A DNA stretch of 64,000 nucleotides from Trichomonas vaginalis G3 (lineage: Eukaryota > Parabasalia > Trichomonadida > Trichomonadidae). The DNA lies in assembly GCF_026262505.1 (NCBI RefSeq), contig NC_067207.1:32704082-32768081 (forward strand), written 5' to 3'. Each line of letters starts with the position of its first letter. The first letter of the stretch is position 1. The position numbers were made by a program, and so were the translations under genes. The notes below the pieces were generated by a model. The model worked only from the letters and a program-made list of their open reading frames with translations. It was not told the origin of the DNA and did no database searches. Positions 42,813 to 53,471 of the stretch are shown here, in pieces.

Positions 42813-43517
42813 AAGTCCGATATTATCCTGTAAACATAATTAAGTATTTCGTATATAAAGCCTTGTACCAATTGATAATGTCTTTATCATACTTTATATA
42901 ATAATCTTTATTTTGAGTATTTTTATCTTGCTATCCAAAGAGCTTAAGAGGAAAGAGTCTGTAGTAAAATGTGACTGCATAGACTGGTGCGTGTAACGAA
43001 TATATTTTCCTTATATGAAAGCAATATTGTAACCTTTGAAAATGGTATTTTAGAGCTAACAAAATTTATGCACAGGCGGCTTTTAAATTATATATTCGAA
43101 ACCGTGTGTGTTCAACATAGAATAAAATGTTTCACTTAAAATACAAAAAATAGTTTTATGCGATCTTAACACCAAAAAATTGAGATTACTCACAATATTA
43201 TTAGAATGAATTCATATGAAACGGTGAAAATGTATGAGAAACGTCATATCTCAGCAAAACTGAATCCAAAAGCTTTAAGTGCCAAATTATATCTTTATAT
43301 TCATGAGTCATCAAAAATAATTTATCAAAATATAATAAGAAATCGAATTTAGTTCAATAGCGATAGCGAAATTTAGGATATGTTGTATGATGAACCTGTT
43401 TGTATAAATTTTTTGAAAGATTTATTATATTTTATTTTCATTTGAAGATTGAAAATAAAATTTTATATTGTTTTGCAATTTGTAATAACAGTAAAATGAA
43501 AAAAAAAATAAGTTTGT
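42813..43517. other. Spacer between convergent genes
   Basis: Seven hundred bases holding both 3' ends. AT-rich with no gene seen. Confidence 0.5.
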
Positions 43518-44525
43518 TTATGCAGACTTGACTTCCCAAGCACGGATGGAGCCGTCGTTGTAGCCAGAGTAAAGGACGGAGCCATCGGCGGCCCATGTAA
43601 GGCATGTGCAGTCTGGTGTGCGGCCGGCATTGCGCTTGCCCTCGCGCTTGAAGTTTGGCTGGACAAGGTCGATCTGTTGCTTAGCACCGATATCCCAAAC
43701 AGCGATGCCTTCGTATGTAGCAGCGCAGATCCAAGCCTGTGTTGGGCAGGCAGCGACGGCGTGGACTGGAGATGGGGCTGTGAAGGAGATTGTCTTAGCA
43801 CCGTTCTCTGTGAGCCACATGACAACCTTGCGGTCTGAACCACCTGTGATGACCCACTTGCCATCTGGTGTGAAGTCAACAGATGTGCAGCGGCCATCGT
43901 GAGCCTTGAACTCCTTGATGAGCTTGGCCTCCTTCTCGATGGACCAGATGTAGACCTTGCCATCCCAGCAGCCGACGGCGATGACGAGTGGGGAGTTCTC
44001 ATCAGCCATTGGAGCGCAGGCAACAGATGTAACCCAGGAAGAGCACTGGAGTTCAGCCTTGTTTTCACCAAGGATGTTCCAGATCTTGACTTGGTTATCA
44101 CGGCCGACAGAGATGATACGGCGGTTGCATGGTGAGAATGTGACACCTAAGACATCCTTCTTGTGGCCAAGGAAGAGCTTCTTTGTTGTGCGTGTAGCGA
44201 GGTCCCAAAGACGGAGTGTGTTATCCCAGGAGGATGTAAGAAGGTGGGAAGCATCGCGGGAAAGGGAAACATCGGAGACGAAGTGGTTGTGGCCAACAAG
44301 GCGTGTGAATGGTGTAGCCCACTGTTCCTGTGTGCGGTTGAGCTTCCAGACAAGAGCTGTCTTATCGCGGGAAGCGGAAACGAGGACGTTGTGCTCGCCA
44401 TCAACTTCGATGGATTCGATAGCAGCGTTGTGGCCAACGAATGTAGCACGTGGAGCGAAGTGGGCGGACTGTGTCTCTTCAACTTCAACTTGTTCAACTT
44501 GTTCGACTGGTTGTTCAGCGGACAT
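43518..44525 (-). CDS. RACK1: RACK1-like WD40 protein
   Basis: A 335-residue seven-bladed WD40 protein, the ribosome-bound scaffold RACK1 (Asc1 in yeast). ATG 44525 gives MSAEQPVEQ. Blades are marked by GHNAAIESIEV/SASRDKTALVWKL, GHNHFVSDVSLS/SSWDNTLRLWDL, GHKKDVLGVTFS/SVGRDNQVKIWNI, WVTSVACAP/CWDGKVYIWSI, CTSVDFTPDGKWVITGGSDRK, HAVAACPTQAW and CLTWAADGSVLYSGYNDGSIRAWEV. The acidic Glu/Gln N-terminal extension is longer than usual. The gene is clearly GC-richer than its surroundings with strong codon bias, as expected of a highly expressed ribosomal gene. A CCTTTCCTTTTG stretch just before the ATG resembles the CCTTT core promoter reported in Trichomonas. Confidence 0.92.
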   Translation of the reverse strand: MSAEQPVEQVEQVEVEETQSAHFAPRATFVGHNAAIESIEVDGEHNVLVSASRDKTALVWKLNRTQEQWATPFTRLVGHNHFVSDVSLSRDASHLLTSSWDNTLRLWDLATRTTKKLFLGHKKDVLGVTFSPCNRRIISVGRDNQVKIWNILGENKAELQCSSWVTSVACAPMADENSPLVIAVGCWDGKVYIWSIEKEAKLIKEFKAHDGRCTSVDFTPDGKWVITGGSDRKVVMWLTENGAKTISFTAPSPVHAVAACPTQAWICAATYEGIAVWDIGAKQQIDLVQPNFKREGKRNAGRTPDCTCLTWAADGSVLYSGYNDGSIRAWEVKSA

Positions 44526-44545
44526 GAGCAAAAGGAAAGGCCATA
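44526..44545 (-). promoter_or_regulatory. CCTTT-type core promoter before RACK1
   Basis: On the minus strand GGCCTTTCCTTTTGCTC ends at the ATG. CCTTT over the transcription start is an alternative to the TCA initiator in Trichomonas, by established work; assignment here is inference. Confidence 0.45.
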
Positions 44546-44946
44546 ACCGTCCGAAAAGTTTACAAAAAAATTAATCGGTATGGTATTAAAATCATGATTT
44601 GATTCATTTAAATAGTTTTCCAAACAATGAACTTGTGATTTATTTCGGAGTTTCAGCAAAATACCAATATTTGGAAAATTGAATAATAAAAATATGATCA
44701 AATTAAGTCAAAAAGTTAATTAATTTTTTAAGCATCTAAAATAGATTAATTCGGCTTATAAACATCCGAGCCTAAAACACCATCAATTCCAAAAATTATG
44801 ATTTTTTTGAGAAAAAAAAGTTCAAAATTCTGATTTTATTGGAATAAAGCAAATTATGGTAGTTTAGCAATGATATATACATCACGAATGAATGAGGATT
44901 CTAATGAAAAATTTCAAAAACTAAAATATTTGATAAAAAATAAATT
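44546..44946. other. AT-rich spacer
   Basis: Nothing supported beyond the 5' and 3' flanks of the two leftward genes. Confidence 0.5.
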
Positions 44947-45486
44947 TTATGTATCAAAATTCATTGTTTCAAGATCACCCATTGCAAATTCATTTGAAAA
45001 TATTTTATCGTCCCATATTTGATCAACTTCTTCATCCAAATTAGATATATTCAACGATAATTTTGTAGATTCATCAGGTACTTTAGCACTAATAGAACTT
45101 TTTTGCATGGTATGTTGTTTGGTTTTGATTAAAGGTGCTTTCCCTTTTGAAACAAATAAAGCATACCTATTTTTAATATTTACATCTGATCTGGTTGGAA
45201 AGAATTTAACTATTTTCGACCAACAAGGCCCCATTTCCTTTACTTTCGAAATTAAGAAAGAATCTTCTTGTGAAGTCCACGGGCCATTTTTCAGATTTGG
45301 TGATAAATAGTTGATATATCGTTCACGACATTGCCGCGTAGATCGAGTTTTCATTTCCTTTGCAATCTTTTTCCATGCTCGATTACCATAAATTGCAACA
45401 AACTTGATTAATTTTTGATCTTCATCATGGGAAAACTTTTGCCTTTGAGTTTTAGAAGGTTCAGACTTAGTTTCTACAGCATCCAT
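44947..45486 (-). CDS. Two-repeat Myb-like DNA-binding protein
   Basis: A 179-residue protein with two Myb repeats: KFSHDEDQKLIKFVAIYGNRAWKKIAKEMKTRSTRQCRERYINYL (about 17-62, quoted in two parts KFSHDEDQKLIKF and RAWKKIAKEMKTRSTRQCRER) and GPWTSQEDSFLISKVKEMG with CWSKIVKFFPTRSDVNIKNRY (about 68-110). The first Trp of repeat one is replaced by Phe, a common exchange. The C-terminal 60 residues are acidic and may activate transcription. Small R2R3 proteins of this size are the main transcription-factor family of trichomonads and are nuclear. A CTCATCTTTC initiator lies 16 bases before ATG 45486. Confidence 0.9.
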   Translation of the reverse strand: MDAVETKSEPSKTQRQKFSHDEDQKLIKFVAIYGNRAWKKIAKEMKTRSTRQCRERYINYLSPNLKNGPWTSQEDSFLISKVKEMGPCWSKIVKFFPTRSDVNIKNRYALFVSKGKAPLIKTKQHTMQKSSISAKVPDESTKLSLNISNLDEEVDQIWDDKIFSNEFAMGDLETMNFDT

Positions 45487-47534
45487 TCTAGAAAGATGAG
45501 AGTTATATAAAAAACTATTTTTGAGCCGATAAAGTTTAAAGTATAAATCTTATTGAATACATCTTATAGATTCGGGTTTGAAGAAATTCATCTAATATTG
45601 AATATAATTCAAATTTATTGAGATTGAATTTTAAATGACTTTTGAATAAATTTGATAAAGAAAAAAGCTATTTAGATTTAATCACATAGAGTAATATCCC
45701 AATTAATTTTAAAATAATATCAGCTGACAAATTTGGAATAAAAATATGTGGAGCACAAGCAGATACAATATTTCAAGTGTTTTCTACTGAATATGAATTT
45801 AAGAAAGTGATTTTGAAAGAGGATTGAAACTTTTGAAAAATTTACAATTTCGGTAAAGAATTAAAAAACAAATATTTGAAGATAAACTATATTTTCTAAT
45901 ATCTTATATTTTTAAATTTTGAAAAAAATTGAAATTCATTTCAAAATTCTTGTCAAATTTTAATAACAATAAAAGAAAATTATAGAATATGTTTTTGTTC
46001 TATTATGTTAATTATTGTATCTCTATTAGGTTAAAGATAGCAAAATAATAGAAATTAATAAAAAATCAAAAATTTTGATTAAAATTGACAAATAATGCAT
46101 GGCAATATTAACATTCATACCATAAAATATTAAACTTGTAAGAATTCCAATCTAAAATATTTTTTTTGATTGTTAATTATTGTTTCACCATCAAAGTTAT
46201 TATGTCCAACTATAGAGCATTTCGATATATTTCAATTGATTTTCCAATACCATTTTGTTTTATATTTTTGTTTTTTAGAAATTAAAAATTGGAGCAAAAT
46301 CCTGCAATTTGAACGCTCACATTAGAGATCATTGATTATCCAGCTCCTATAATGTTATATCTCAAAAAATACCAGCACCCTTTCCCAAAATTCTTCTACA
46401 TAGATTTTGAATACCAAACAGAAAAATTTGTCATATTCAAAATCAATCATTCAATTTCTAGCGATTTTTATATCATACTATATATTGTAATAATTAAAAC
46501 TCCATTTTTATCCATTTTTTCACTTTTGAGAGATGTAAACAATTCAAACTTCCGAAATATTTTTTCGGAAAATGACCAACAAAGAAATTTACTATCCTTT
46601 AGTAGTAGATGAGAATTCTCTCGGAGATTGACTTAATTTAAAATTGACGATATAATTTTATTCATTTATTTTTTCAGAGTAAAAAAACCTATCGGCATTT
46701 TTCTTTATTCTCTGCCAACAAACATTTTAAATAACAAATTTTGATCTCATTATATTTGCATGCAGAAGTTGAATCCAAGATCAATATAGAAAATACATAT
46801 TTCCTCATTTTGAAAAAATAATTTTCATTCTTTTTATGGACTCCTCATTTCATAAATATATTACCTTTGCACACGGTTTATAATTTTTGACCCTAAATTT
46901 TAATATTTTGCATATTTGCGTGAAAATTTTATCTCAAAATACACAATCATCCCTTGGCAAATAACAATGTTGCTTTTCAACATACGGCAATTTATGTCCT
47001 AATTGAATTTAGTAGTCTAATAAGAGATCAATGCTTCATCGTCTTCCAATCTCTCTTAGACTGCCATTAGTTCGTTCACAACATGAATTGCATCAATTCC
47101 ACAATCAAAAAGAATATCCTATCATTAGCAGATCTACAGAAAAAAAATAAGTTAAAATTTTTATTTTATAAATGAAATGATGATCAAGAGGAAACATATA
47201 TACCATCAACTGGCAGTGAAGATTTCATCTATCATTTAAAAGAAATGTTTTTGTTGAATATTTTTTAAAAAGATAAGTGTCATTTCTCGAAATTAACATC
47301 ACGAACCCAAACGTTTCATCCCGGGTATAGCATGCTTTCCTCGAAATTGCATTTTTGCATCTTATTTTTTAAAAAAAATTATAAATTCTCAAAATTGGAA
47401 CATAAATCATCGATAAAATCGAATTGTTTTAGCATTATTAAGAAATATCTGTCATTAAGTAATATAGATTTCTCGGGCGAAATTTTTGAAAGTTTTATGA
47501 ACGTTACACTGAAAAATTTTTTTTTAAATTCTGA
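45487..47534. other. Two-kilobase AT-rich spacer
   Basis: Only weak frames, one at 46352-46612 without known features. I see no RNA gene or repeat that I can support. Confidence 0.5.
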
Positions 47535-48728
47535 ATGCTTTTTAACATCCGAGTTATCGAGGCTGAAGACATTCCAATCTCAGACCCGGATAGCGATAGT
47601 AATACATACGCTGTAGTAACATTTGGAAGGGTTCAGAATTCTCAAAAAACTAATTCTTCAAGAAATTCTAGGCGTCCATCCTGGAATAAAGATTTACAGT
47701 TCGTAATGCCTCAATATGAAGATATTATGGTCCAAGTAGTTCTATATAATGCGGATAATTTTACAAAAGATAAACCTATTTCTAACCTTGTCCTAATTAT
47801 TACAGATTATGAGTTCGGAGAGATTATCGATAAATGGTTTGGCATGAAGCCATTCAGCGGTTTAGACAAAGGAGGAAGAATTCACTTAATGTTCCAGATG
47901 TGTCCAAAAGATCATCCTCCCTTTTCAATTTATTCAGGTCCTAAGCCTCAAAATGCCAAGAAGTCCGCCTTACCACCACTAAATAAAGGTGGAATCTTCT
48001 CAAAAGCAAAGAAAATTATCTCTGACTCTTCAAACTCCAATGAAACAAACGTTCCTAATGATAACAGACCAGTTAATAATGTCCAGCACATTAGTTCACC
48101 TCATAACCCAACAATACCCGTACAAAATAATAATAACAACAATAATTTTGCCCAACAGACCCAATACATGCAGCAAATGGGACCAAGCTCACTACCATAT
48201 CCATCTCAGGCTCCGGGTTATCCAAATCCACCACAATATCCACAAATACCAAATCCCCAATATATGCAGCCGCAACCGGTACAACAGTTCAATCCTCCTT
48301 ACCAGCAACCATATCCTCCCCAGTATCCACCACAATATCCCAATGTTCCGTCAAATATAAATTCATTACCTCCTCCAAAGATGAATTTTGGGAATCAGCT
48401 ACCACAGCTATCACCTCCTATGTATCCTCAGCCAATGCAACCTTACGCTCCCCCACAATATAACTCACAACCACACAGACCTCCTCCACAACAGCCAAAT
48501 TACTACAATCCGATGGCAGGAGCAATTCCAAGAGTCAACCCTCAATTCCAGAGTTTCCCACAACCACAATATCCTCCTTACAACGCTCCTTATCCACCAC
48601 AGTATCCAAATCAGATAAATAGTCAGCCACCACCTCAAATGGTTCATCTCCCACCTATGAAACCACAAAAGCCAAATCCAAACTTATACATGAACCCTAT
48701 GGTTGGAGCAGTTCCAAGAGGATATTAG
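47535..48728 (+). CDS. C2-domain protein with Pro/Gln/Tyr-rich tail
   Basis: A 397-residue protein. Residues 1-125 form a C2 domain: LFNIRVIEAEDIPISDPDSDSNTYAVVTF, quoted as LFNIRVIEAEDIP and DSDSNTYAVVTF, then RPSWNKDLQF and VQVVLYNADNFTKDKPISN, closing at RIHLMFQM. Asp residues in loop one (DPDSDS) and loop three (NADNFTKD) could bind Ca2+ and membrane lipids. From about residue 195 on the chain is disordered and rich in PPQYP-type repeats, ending with two YNPMAGAIPR/MNPMVGAVPR motifs. Such tails resemble those of phospholipid-binding trafficking proteins. Probably a Ca2+-dependent membrane adaptor. The frame is clean. Confidence 0.85.
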   Translation: MLFNIRVIEAEDIPISDPDSDSNTYAVVTFGRVQNSQKTNSSRNSRRPSWNKDLQFVMPQYEDIMVQVVLYNADNFTKDKPISNLVLIITDYEFGEIIDKWFGMKPFSGLDKGGRIHLMFQMCPKDHPPFSIYSGPKPQNAKKSALPPLNKGGIFSKAKKIISDSSNSNETNVPNDNRPVNNVQHISSPHNPTIPVQNNNNNNNFAQQTQYMQQMGPSSLPYPSQAPGYPNPPQYPQIPNPQYMQPQPVQQFNPPYQQPYPPQYPPQYPNVPSNINSLPPPKMNFGNQLPQLSPPMYPQPMQPYAPPQYNSQPHRPPPQQPNYYNPMAGAIPRVNPQFQSFPQPQYPPYNAPYPPQYPNQINSQPPPQMVHLPPMKPQKPNPNLYMNPMVGAVPRGY

Positions 48729-48904
48729 AAATTTTATTATCTATTGTTTTTATTTTTTTGATTAACTTATAAATATTTATTATCCATGAATGCGTTATTT
48801 AAATTTCTTAAATTTTTTGGTCCAAAACTTAAGAAGATATATTTTTCAACAAAGCATAACAAAACAAAAAGGATTTTGGTAGAATTGGTTGAAGATACTC
48901 TTCA

Positions 48905-49310
48905 ATAACATGTGAAATATGCTAATGACCATCTTGACATAGTTTATTATCACATATCTATTGGAGCAAATAAAGAATCAAAGAATTTTGATGAATTGAC
49001 TCCGCTTATTTGTGCATCATTAAATAATTATCTTTTACCTGCTGGAGCAAATAAAAAGGCAAAAGATAAAGATGGAAATACTCCACTCTTTTTGCATCAT
49101 CAAATGTACATCTTGGAATTGTTCAATACCTCATCCATATAGGAGGAAGTAAAGAATCAAATGATTAAGGAAATTTTCTCCATTTATTTCTCCATTTTGA
49201 CATTGATTTACATTTCATCTATATTGGAGTGAATATAGAAGCACAGAATATTGATTAAAACATTCCACTCCTTTATGCATATTATTCAATTTCTCATCTC
49301 TATTCGAGCC
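48905..49310 (+). pseudogene. Decayed ankyrin-repeat gene
   Basis: Ankyrin consensus pieces are visible in different frames: HLDIVYYHISIGANKESKN, DELTPLICAS, GANKKAKDKDGNTPL, then weaker pieces to about 49,310 (IGVNIEAQNID). Several stops and frame changes break them, for example within 49,090-49,260. This is the kind of DUF3447-type repeat protein that trichomonads hold in large numbers. Clearly a dead copy. Confidence 0.6.
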
Positions 49311-49450
49311 GATAATTTTCATCTGATCTCTCTCACAATATTAAAAGAACTATTTGACCTATGATCATTACCAATAATGGATAGTAAAAATAAACCAATA
49401 TATACAATTTTATATATGAACAAACAAAAATAAATAAAAATACATAGCAA

Positions 49451-50362
49451 TTACTTGGATTCGCTAGGTGCTGTGAAGTAAGGATGCTCCAAAGCTTTTG
49501 CAGCTGAAATCCTTCTTCTTGGATCGAATTGCAACAATTCCATCATCAATGAGGTAAGATCTGGTGTAATAAGCCATGTCATTGATGAGTGGTATATGTC
49601 GCTAATCTTGTAAATCGGAGATGGAGACATCATCGTTTCAACTTCTGGAGGAATTTCAAGTCTGTACTTTTTGGCGAGGTTTTTGAAAGGTGTAAGTCCG
49701 AAGTAGTTCGACATTTTAACTAAAAGATCATTAGTTGAATTTGCTTTCCACGGAATATTTCCTCGACTCAAAACAAATAAGATAAATATTCCAACTGCCC
49801 ATGTATCGCATCCGAATCCGTAGTTCTTTTCTCCTAAAAGCATTTCAGGAGATCTGCAAGTACGAGAACCGGCTTTTGGAGACATGTCAGATGATACTCG
49901 GACACCACATCCCCAGTCAATTAGTTTAACATTGGAGAAATGCGGCATTATCATAATATTTCCTAATTTAATATCTCTATGGACAATTCCTTTGCTGTGA
50001 GCTGAAGCAACAGCAGTAAGTAAGCCTCTAAGAATTCTTCTAAAACGTGAATGGCTATTATGTGTAAAAAGATTCTCCATTGGAACGGAATTGATAAATT
50101 CAAACACTAATATTGTGTTTTCTTCTTCGAAACGTTGAATTAACTGTATAGTATTTGGAGAACCTTTCAATGCCATAAGAAGTTCTATCTCTAACTCTGT
50201 GATTGCTTCACTTCCTCGTTCGATAATTTTTATTGCAGCTGGCTGGCCAAAATATGTTCCATCATATACATGTGAGAAGTGGCCAAAACCAATACAGCTT
50301 CCGAAAACGAGTCCGTTAATCTCAGGGAATGATTTTAGTACGCGACGAGCACTTTTCTTCAT
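49451..50362 (-). CDS. Serine/threonine protein kinase with DWG motif
   Basis: A 303-residue kinase with little outside the catalytic domain. Marks: glycine loop GSCIGFGHFSHVYDG, the ATP Lys in AAIKII, a Glu in helix C, catalytic loop HRDIKLGN, metal motif DWG (not DFG) in VKLIDWGCG, CRSPEMLLG in place of APE, and DTWAVGIFIL. DWG is known for the CK2 and CDC7 lines of the CMGC-like group, and the GSRTCRSPEML and FDPRRRISAAKALEHPYF parts also fit these. No basic CK2-type insert is clear, so I leave the subfamily open. ATG 50362 is the first in frame; a TCACTTTT initiator lies about 30 bases upstream. Confidence 0.88.
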   Translation of the reverse strand: MKKSARRVLKSFPEINGLVFGSCIGFGHFSHVYDGTYFGQPAAIKIIERGSEAITELEIELLMALKGSPNTIQLIQRFEEENTILVFEFINSVPMENLFTHNSHSRFRRILRGLLTAVASAHSKGIVHRDIKLGNIMIMPHFSNVKLIDWGCGVRVSSDMSPKAGSRTCRSPEMLLGEKNYGFGCDTWAVGIFILFVLSRGNIPWKANSTNDLLVKMSNYFGLTPFKNLAKKYRLEIPPEVETMMSPSPIYKISDIYHSSMTWLITPDLTSLMMELLQFDPRRRISAAKALEHPYFTAPSESK

Positions 50363-50521
50363 CAAAATATTTCAAACGTACATATAAAAGTGACATCATA
50401 ATTTCATATTTGGATAATTGCATTTTTCTATGTGTAAATATCATATCATTTTTTTACAAAAAATTTTTGCCATTTTTGTCATTTTTCCCGATCATTTTTT
50501 TATGAAAATTAAGCATCATCA

Positions 50522-51160
50522 TTGTTAGGATTCAAAACATTCAAAGTTGGCGATCGAGAACTCATGTATGTTGGAAGAAGTATATACATGAAAGTATTCT
50601 ACCACAATCTTCTTGGCGGAGTTTTCGCCAACAAAACAGAAGCTAAAAACATCAACACTAAATACAAATATTCTATTCTCACTGAGATCAACGATGACTT
50701 TCGAGATTATGACAATAAATTTACGTTTGCTCTCTTAAATCCCGAGTTAAATTTGTACAACATTTGGCAACAAACTAATAATCCACTTAATGAATCTGAA
50801 AAATCGGATAACAATATACATTACAGAGTTGAAGGCTACAATAACATTACAATTTTAGCTGATAGAAACGAAACTCAATGTGAATGGGGCGGCCTTACCC
50901 TTAGCTCTACAGATAACTTGATTGATGGTTGTCCTGGAGGCAGTACTTGGTTCTTTACTATTGGATACGTTGGAACAACTTGGAATGGCTATCCAAAAAT
51001 ACCTTCTAACAACCAAGGTGTTGATATTGTGAGTCTGTGGGTAAAGGTTATCAATGACAAATACCAGGTTATGCAAACTTGCAATGTCAAATTTTGCAAT
51101 TTAATAAACTTTAAATATCTTTTATTTATTCTTATCAGGATTTTTCCGATCATTTCATGA
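50522..51160 (+). CDS. Array copy 1: family protein of unknown function
   Basis: Protein pattern for the whole family: LLGFKTFKxGxREL, MKVFYHNxLGG, YKYSILxEIxDxFRDxDxKFTFAL, LYNIWQQ, NITILADR, CxWGGLxLS, NLIDGCPGG, WxFTIGYVG, IPSN, VSLWVKV and a short hydrophobic C-terminus. I recognise no known domain. Conserved Cys residues (about 120, 135 and 185) and N-glycosylation sites suggest a secreted or surface protein. Here the frame is open from 50513, but the ATG after the initiator block (50502) is in another frame; the first in-frame Met codes for MYVGRSIYMKVF. The stop overlaps the next copy's ATG, so this copy has lost its spacer. It shares its first 290 bases with copy 6. Confidence 0.6.
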   Translation: MLGFKTFKVGDRELMYVGRSIYMKVFYHNLLGGVFANKTEAKNINTKYKYSILTEINDDFRDYDNKFTFALLNPELNLYNIWQQTNNPLNESEKSDNNIHYRVEGYNNITILADRNETQCEWGGLTLSSTDNLIDGCPGGSTWFFTIGYVGTTWNGYPKIPSNNQGVDIVSLWVKVINDKYQVMQTCNVKFCNLINFKYLLFILIRIFPIIS

Positions 51161-51176
51161 TTTTATCATCGTTTAG

Positions 51177-51803
51177 CTGCTAGGATTCAAAACATTCAAA
51201 ATTGGGAATCGAGAACTCATGTACATTGGAAGGAACATATACATGAAAGTGTTCTACCACAATATGCTTGGTGGTGTCTTTGCAAACAAAGATCAAGCAA
51301 AATATATAAATTCCCAATATAAATACTCTATCTTAAATGAGATAAATGACGAATTCCGAGATAATGACAGAAAATTTACGTTTGCTCTTTTCTATCCAGA
51401 AATAAATCTGTACAACATCTGGCAACAAAGCAACAGTCCTTTAAATGAACCGAAGAAATGGACCAATAACAATCACTACAAGGTTGCTGGTTATCAAAAC
51501 CTTACAATTTTAGCAGATCGACAAGATTCTTATTGCGTTTGGGGTGGTCTTGCTCTGAGCCACACAGAGAACTTGATAGATGGATGCCCAGGTGGAAAAG
51601 ACTGGTATTTTACTATTGGATATGTCGGTACTGAATGGAACTATGTTAGAAATAAAATTCCTTCAAATGATTCAAAGGTCAACATTGTGAGCTTATGGGT
51701 TAAAGTAATTGAAGATAAATACAAGATATTACATTCTTGTATACAAAACTATTTCATCAAAATGAATTTTGAGTTTATTGCGTTTATCATTATCTTAGAA
51801 TAA
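51177..51803 (+). CDS. Array copy 2
   Basis: The frame opens at 51177 after an in-frame TAG; the nearby ATG (51157) is out of frame and the first in-frame Met is at about 51219. It is identical to copy 4 from about 51,181 to 51,460 and again from about 51,697 through the spacer, but differs in between (VAGYQNLTILADRQDSYC against VKGYNNITILADRKDSYC; GTEWNYVRNK against GEKWDYTGK). The C-terminus is NFEFIAFIIILE. Confidence 0.6.
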   Translation: MLGFKTFKIGNRELMYIGRNIYMKVFYHNMLGGVFANKDQAKYINSQYKYSILNEINDEFRDNDRKFTFALFYPEINLYNIWQQSNSPLNEPKKWTNNNHYKVAGYQNLTILADRQDSYCVWGGLALSHTENLIDGCPGGKDWYFTIGYVGTEWNYVRNKIPSNDSKVNIVSLWVKVIEDKYKILHSCIQNYFIKMNFEFIAFIIILE

Positions 51804-51941
51804 AAATATACTGTTTATATGAGCTATTATTACTAATATTGTCAATATTCATATGAAATACTTTCATTTTGGATTCGAAATGTAAAATCAATTTTTGTCA
51901 ATTTTTTCAGATCATTTTTCATGAAATATTTATGAAATCCA

Positions 51942-52565
51942 TTGTTAGAGTTCAAAACATTCAAAATTGGGTATCGAGAATTTTGCTTCATCGAGAGAGG
52001 CGTATACATGAAAGTCTTTTACCACAACCTTCTTGGTGGGAATTTCACAAACAAAACAGAAGCCAAAAGCATCAACACGAAATACAAATATTCTATCTTA
52101 ACAGAAATTGATGACGAATTCCGCGACTACGACAATAAATTCACATTTGCACTTGTTTATCCTGAACTCAACTTGTACAACATTTGGCAACAAACTAATA
52201 ATCCTCTCAACGAAACTAAGAATCAAACCAATAATGTATTCTACAAAGTAGAAGGCTACAGAAACATTACGATATTAGCAGATCGAAAAGATTCTTATTG
52301 CGTTTGGGGTGGGCTTATTCTTAGTCACACAGAAAACTTACTTGATGGTTGTCCTGGAGGAGAGGATTGGTATTTTACTATCGGATACGTCGGTAGGATA
52401 TGGGATTCCGTTCATTTAATACCGTCTAACAATAAAGGTGTTAGTATCGTAAGTTTATGGGTAAAAGTAATCAATGATAAATACCAAATTATACAAACTT
52501 GCAAAGTTAACTATTGCAACAAAATGAACCTTGAATATCTTGTATTTATACTTATCTATAAATAA
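51942..52565 (+). CDS. Array copy 3
   Basis: It differs from most copies in its N-terminus: YREFCFIERGVYMKVF, so the only early in-frame Met is the one in MKVF (52008). Two ATGs after the initiator block are out of frame or blocked by TGA. It is near-identical with copy 5 over the first half. The centre (NETKNQTNNVFYKVEGYRN, GRIWDSVHL) is its own. Confidence 0.6.
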   Translation: MLEFKTFKIGYREFCFIERGVYMKVFYHNLLGGNFTNKTEAKSINTKYKYSILTEIDDEFRDYDNKFTFALVYPELNLYNIWQQTNNPLNETKNQTNNVFYKVEGYRNITILADRKDSYCVWGGLILSHTENLLDGCPGGEDWYFTIGYVGRIWDSVHLIPSNNKGVSIVSLWVKVINDKYQIIQTCKVNYCNKMNLEYLVFILIYK

Positions 52566-52703
52566 AAACATACCTTTAACTCATAGATATCATAGATTGT
52601 TAATAGCATAGCACAACTATCCTCATTTTTTCTCCAATAAAATATTCTAGCATGTTGAAATTTTGTCAGATTTTTCCGCTCATTTGAATATGAAATTTGA
52701 TTA

Positions 52704-53333
52704 TTGCCATTGTTAGGATTCAAAACATTCAAAATTGGGAATCGAGAACTCATGTACATTGGAAGGAACATATACATGAAAGTGTTCTACCACAATATGC
52801 TTGGTGGTGTCTTTGCAAACAAAGATCAAGCAAAATATATAAATTCCCAATATAAATACTCTATCTTAAATGAGATAAATGACGAATTCCGAGATAATGA
52901 CAGAAAATTTACGTTTGCTCTTTTCTATCCAGAAATAAATCTGTACAACATCTGGCAACAAAGCAACAGTCCTTTAAATGAACCGAAGAAATGGACTACC
53001 AACAATCATTACAAAGTCAAAGGCTACAATAACATTACAATTTTAGCAGATCGAAAAGATTCTTATTGCGTTTGGGGTGGGCTTACCTTGAGTAATTCAA
53101 CAAACCTTATTGATGGATGCCCTGGTGGCGAAGATTGGTTTTTTACTATTGGATACGTAGGCGAAAAATGGGATTATACCGGTAAAATTCCATCAAATGA
53201 TTCAAAGGTCGATATAGTAAGTCTATGGGTTAAAGTAATTGAAGATAAATACAAGATATTACATTCTTGTATACAAAACTATTTCATCAAAATGAATTTT
53301 GAGTTTATTGCGTTTATCATTATCTTAGAATAA
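52704..53333 (+). CDS. Array copy 4
   Basis: Duplicate of copy 2 at a 1,530-bp offset with a different central block (TLSNSTNLIDGCPGGEDWFF). Its leader (TTTCCGCTCATTTGAAT) varies from the consensus. The ATG after it leads into a short frame MKFDYCHC and stops, whereas the long frame has no ATG before MYIGRN. Confidence 0.6.
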   Translation: MPLLGFKTFKIGNRELMYIGRNIYMKVFYHNMLGGVFANKDQAKYINSQYKYSILNEINDEFRDNDRKFTFALFYPEINLYNIWQQSNSPLNEPKKWTTNNHYKVKGYNNITILADRKDSYCVWGGLTLSNSTNLIDGCPGGEDWFFTIGYVGEKWDYTGKIPSNDSKVDIVSLWVKVIEDKYKILHSCIQNYFIKMNFEFIAFIIILE

Positions 53334-53471
53334 AAATATACTGTTTATATGAGCTATTATTACTAATATTGTCAATATTCATATGAAATACTTTCATTTT
53401 GGATTCGAAATGTAAAATCAATTTTTGTCAATTTTTTCAGATCATTTTTCATGAAATATTTATGAAATCCA

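Noticed and set aside
44163-44574. Long plus-strand frames opposite RACK1
   Set aside because: They are shadows created by the GC-rich, codon-biased RACK1 gene.
46352-46612. 86-codon frame in the 45.5-47.5 kb spacer
   Set aside because: Low complexity, no initiator and no recognisable feature.
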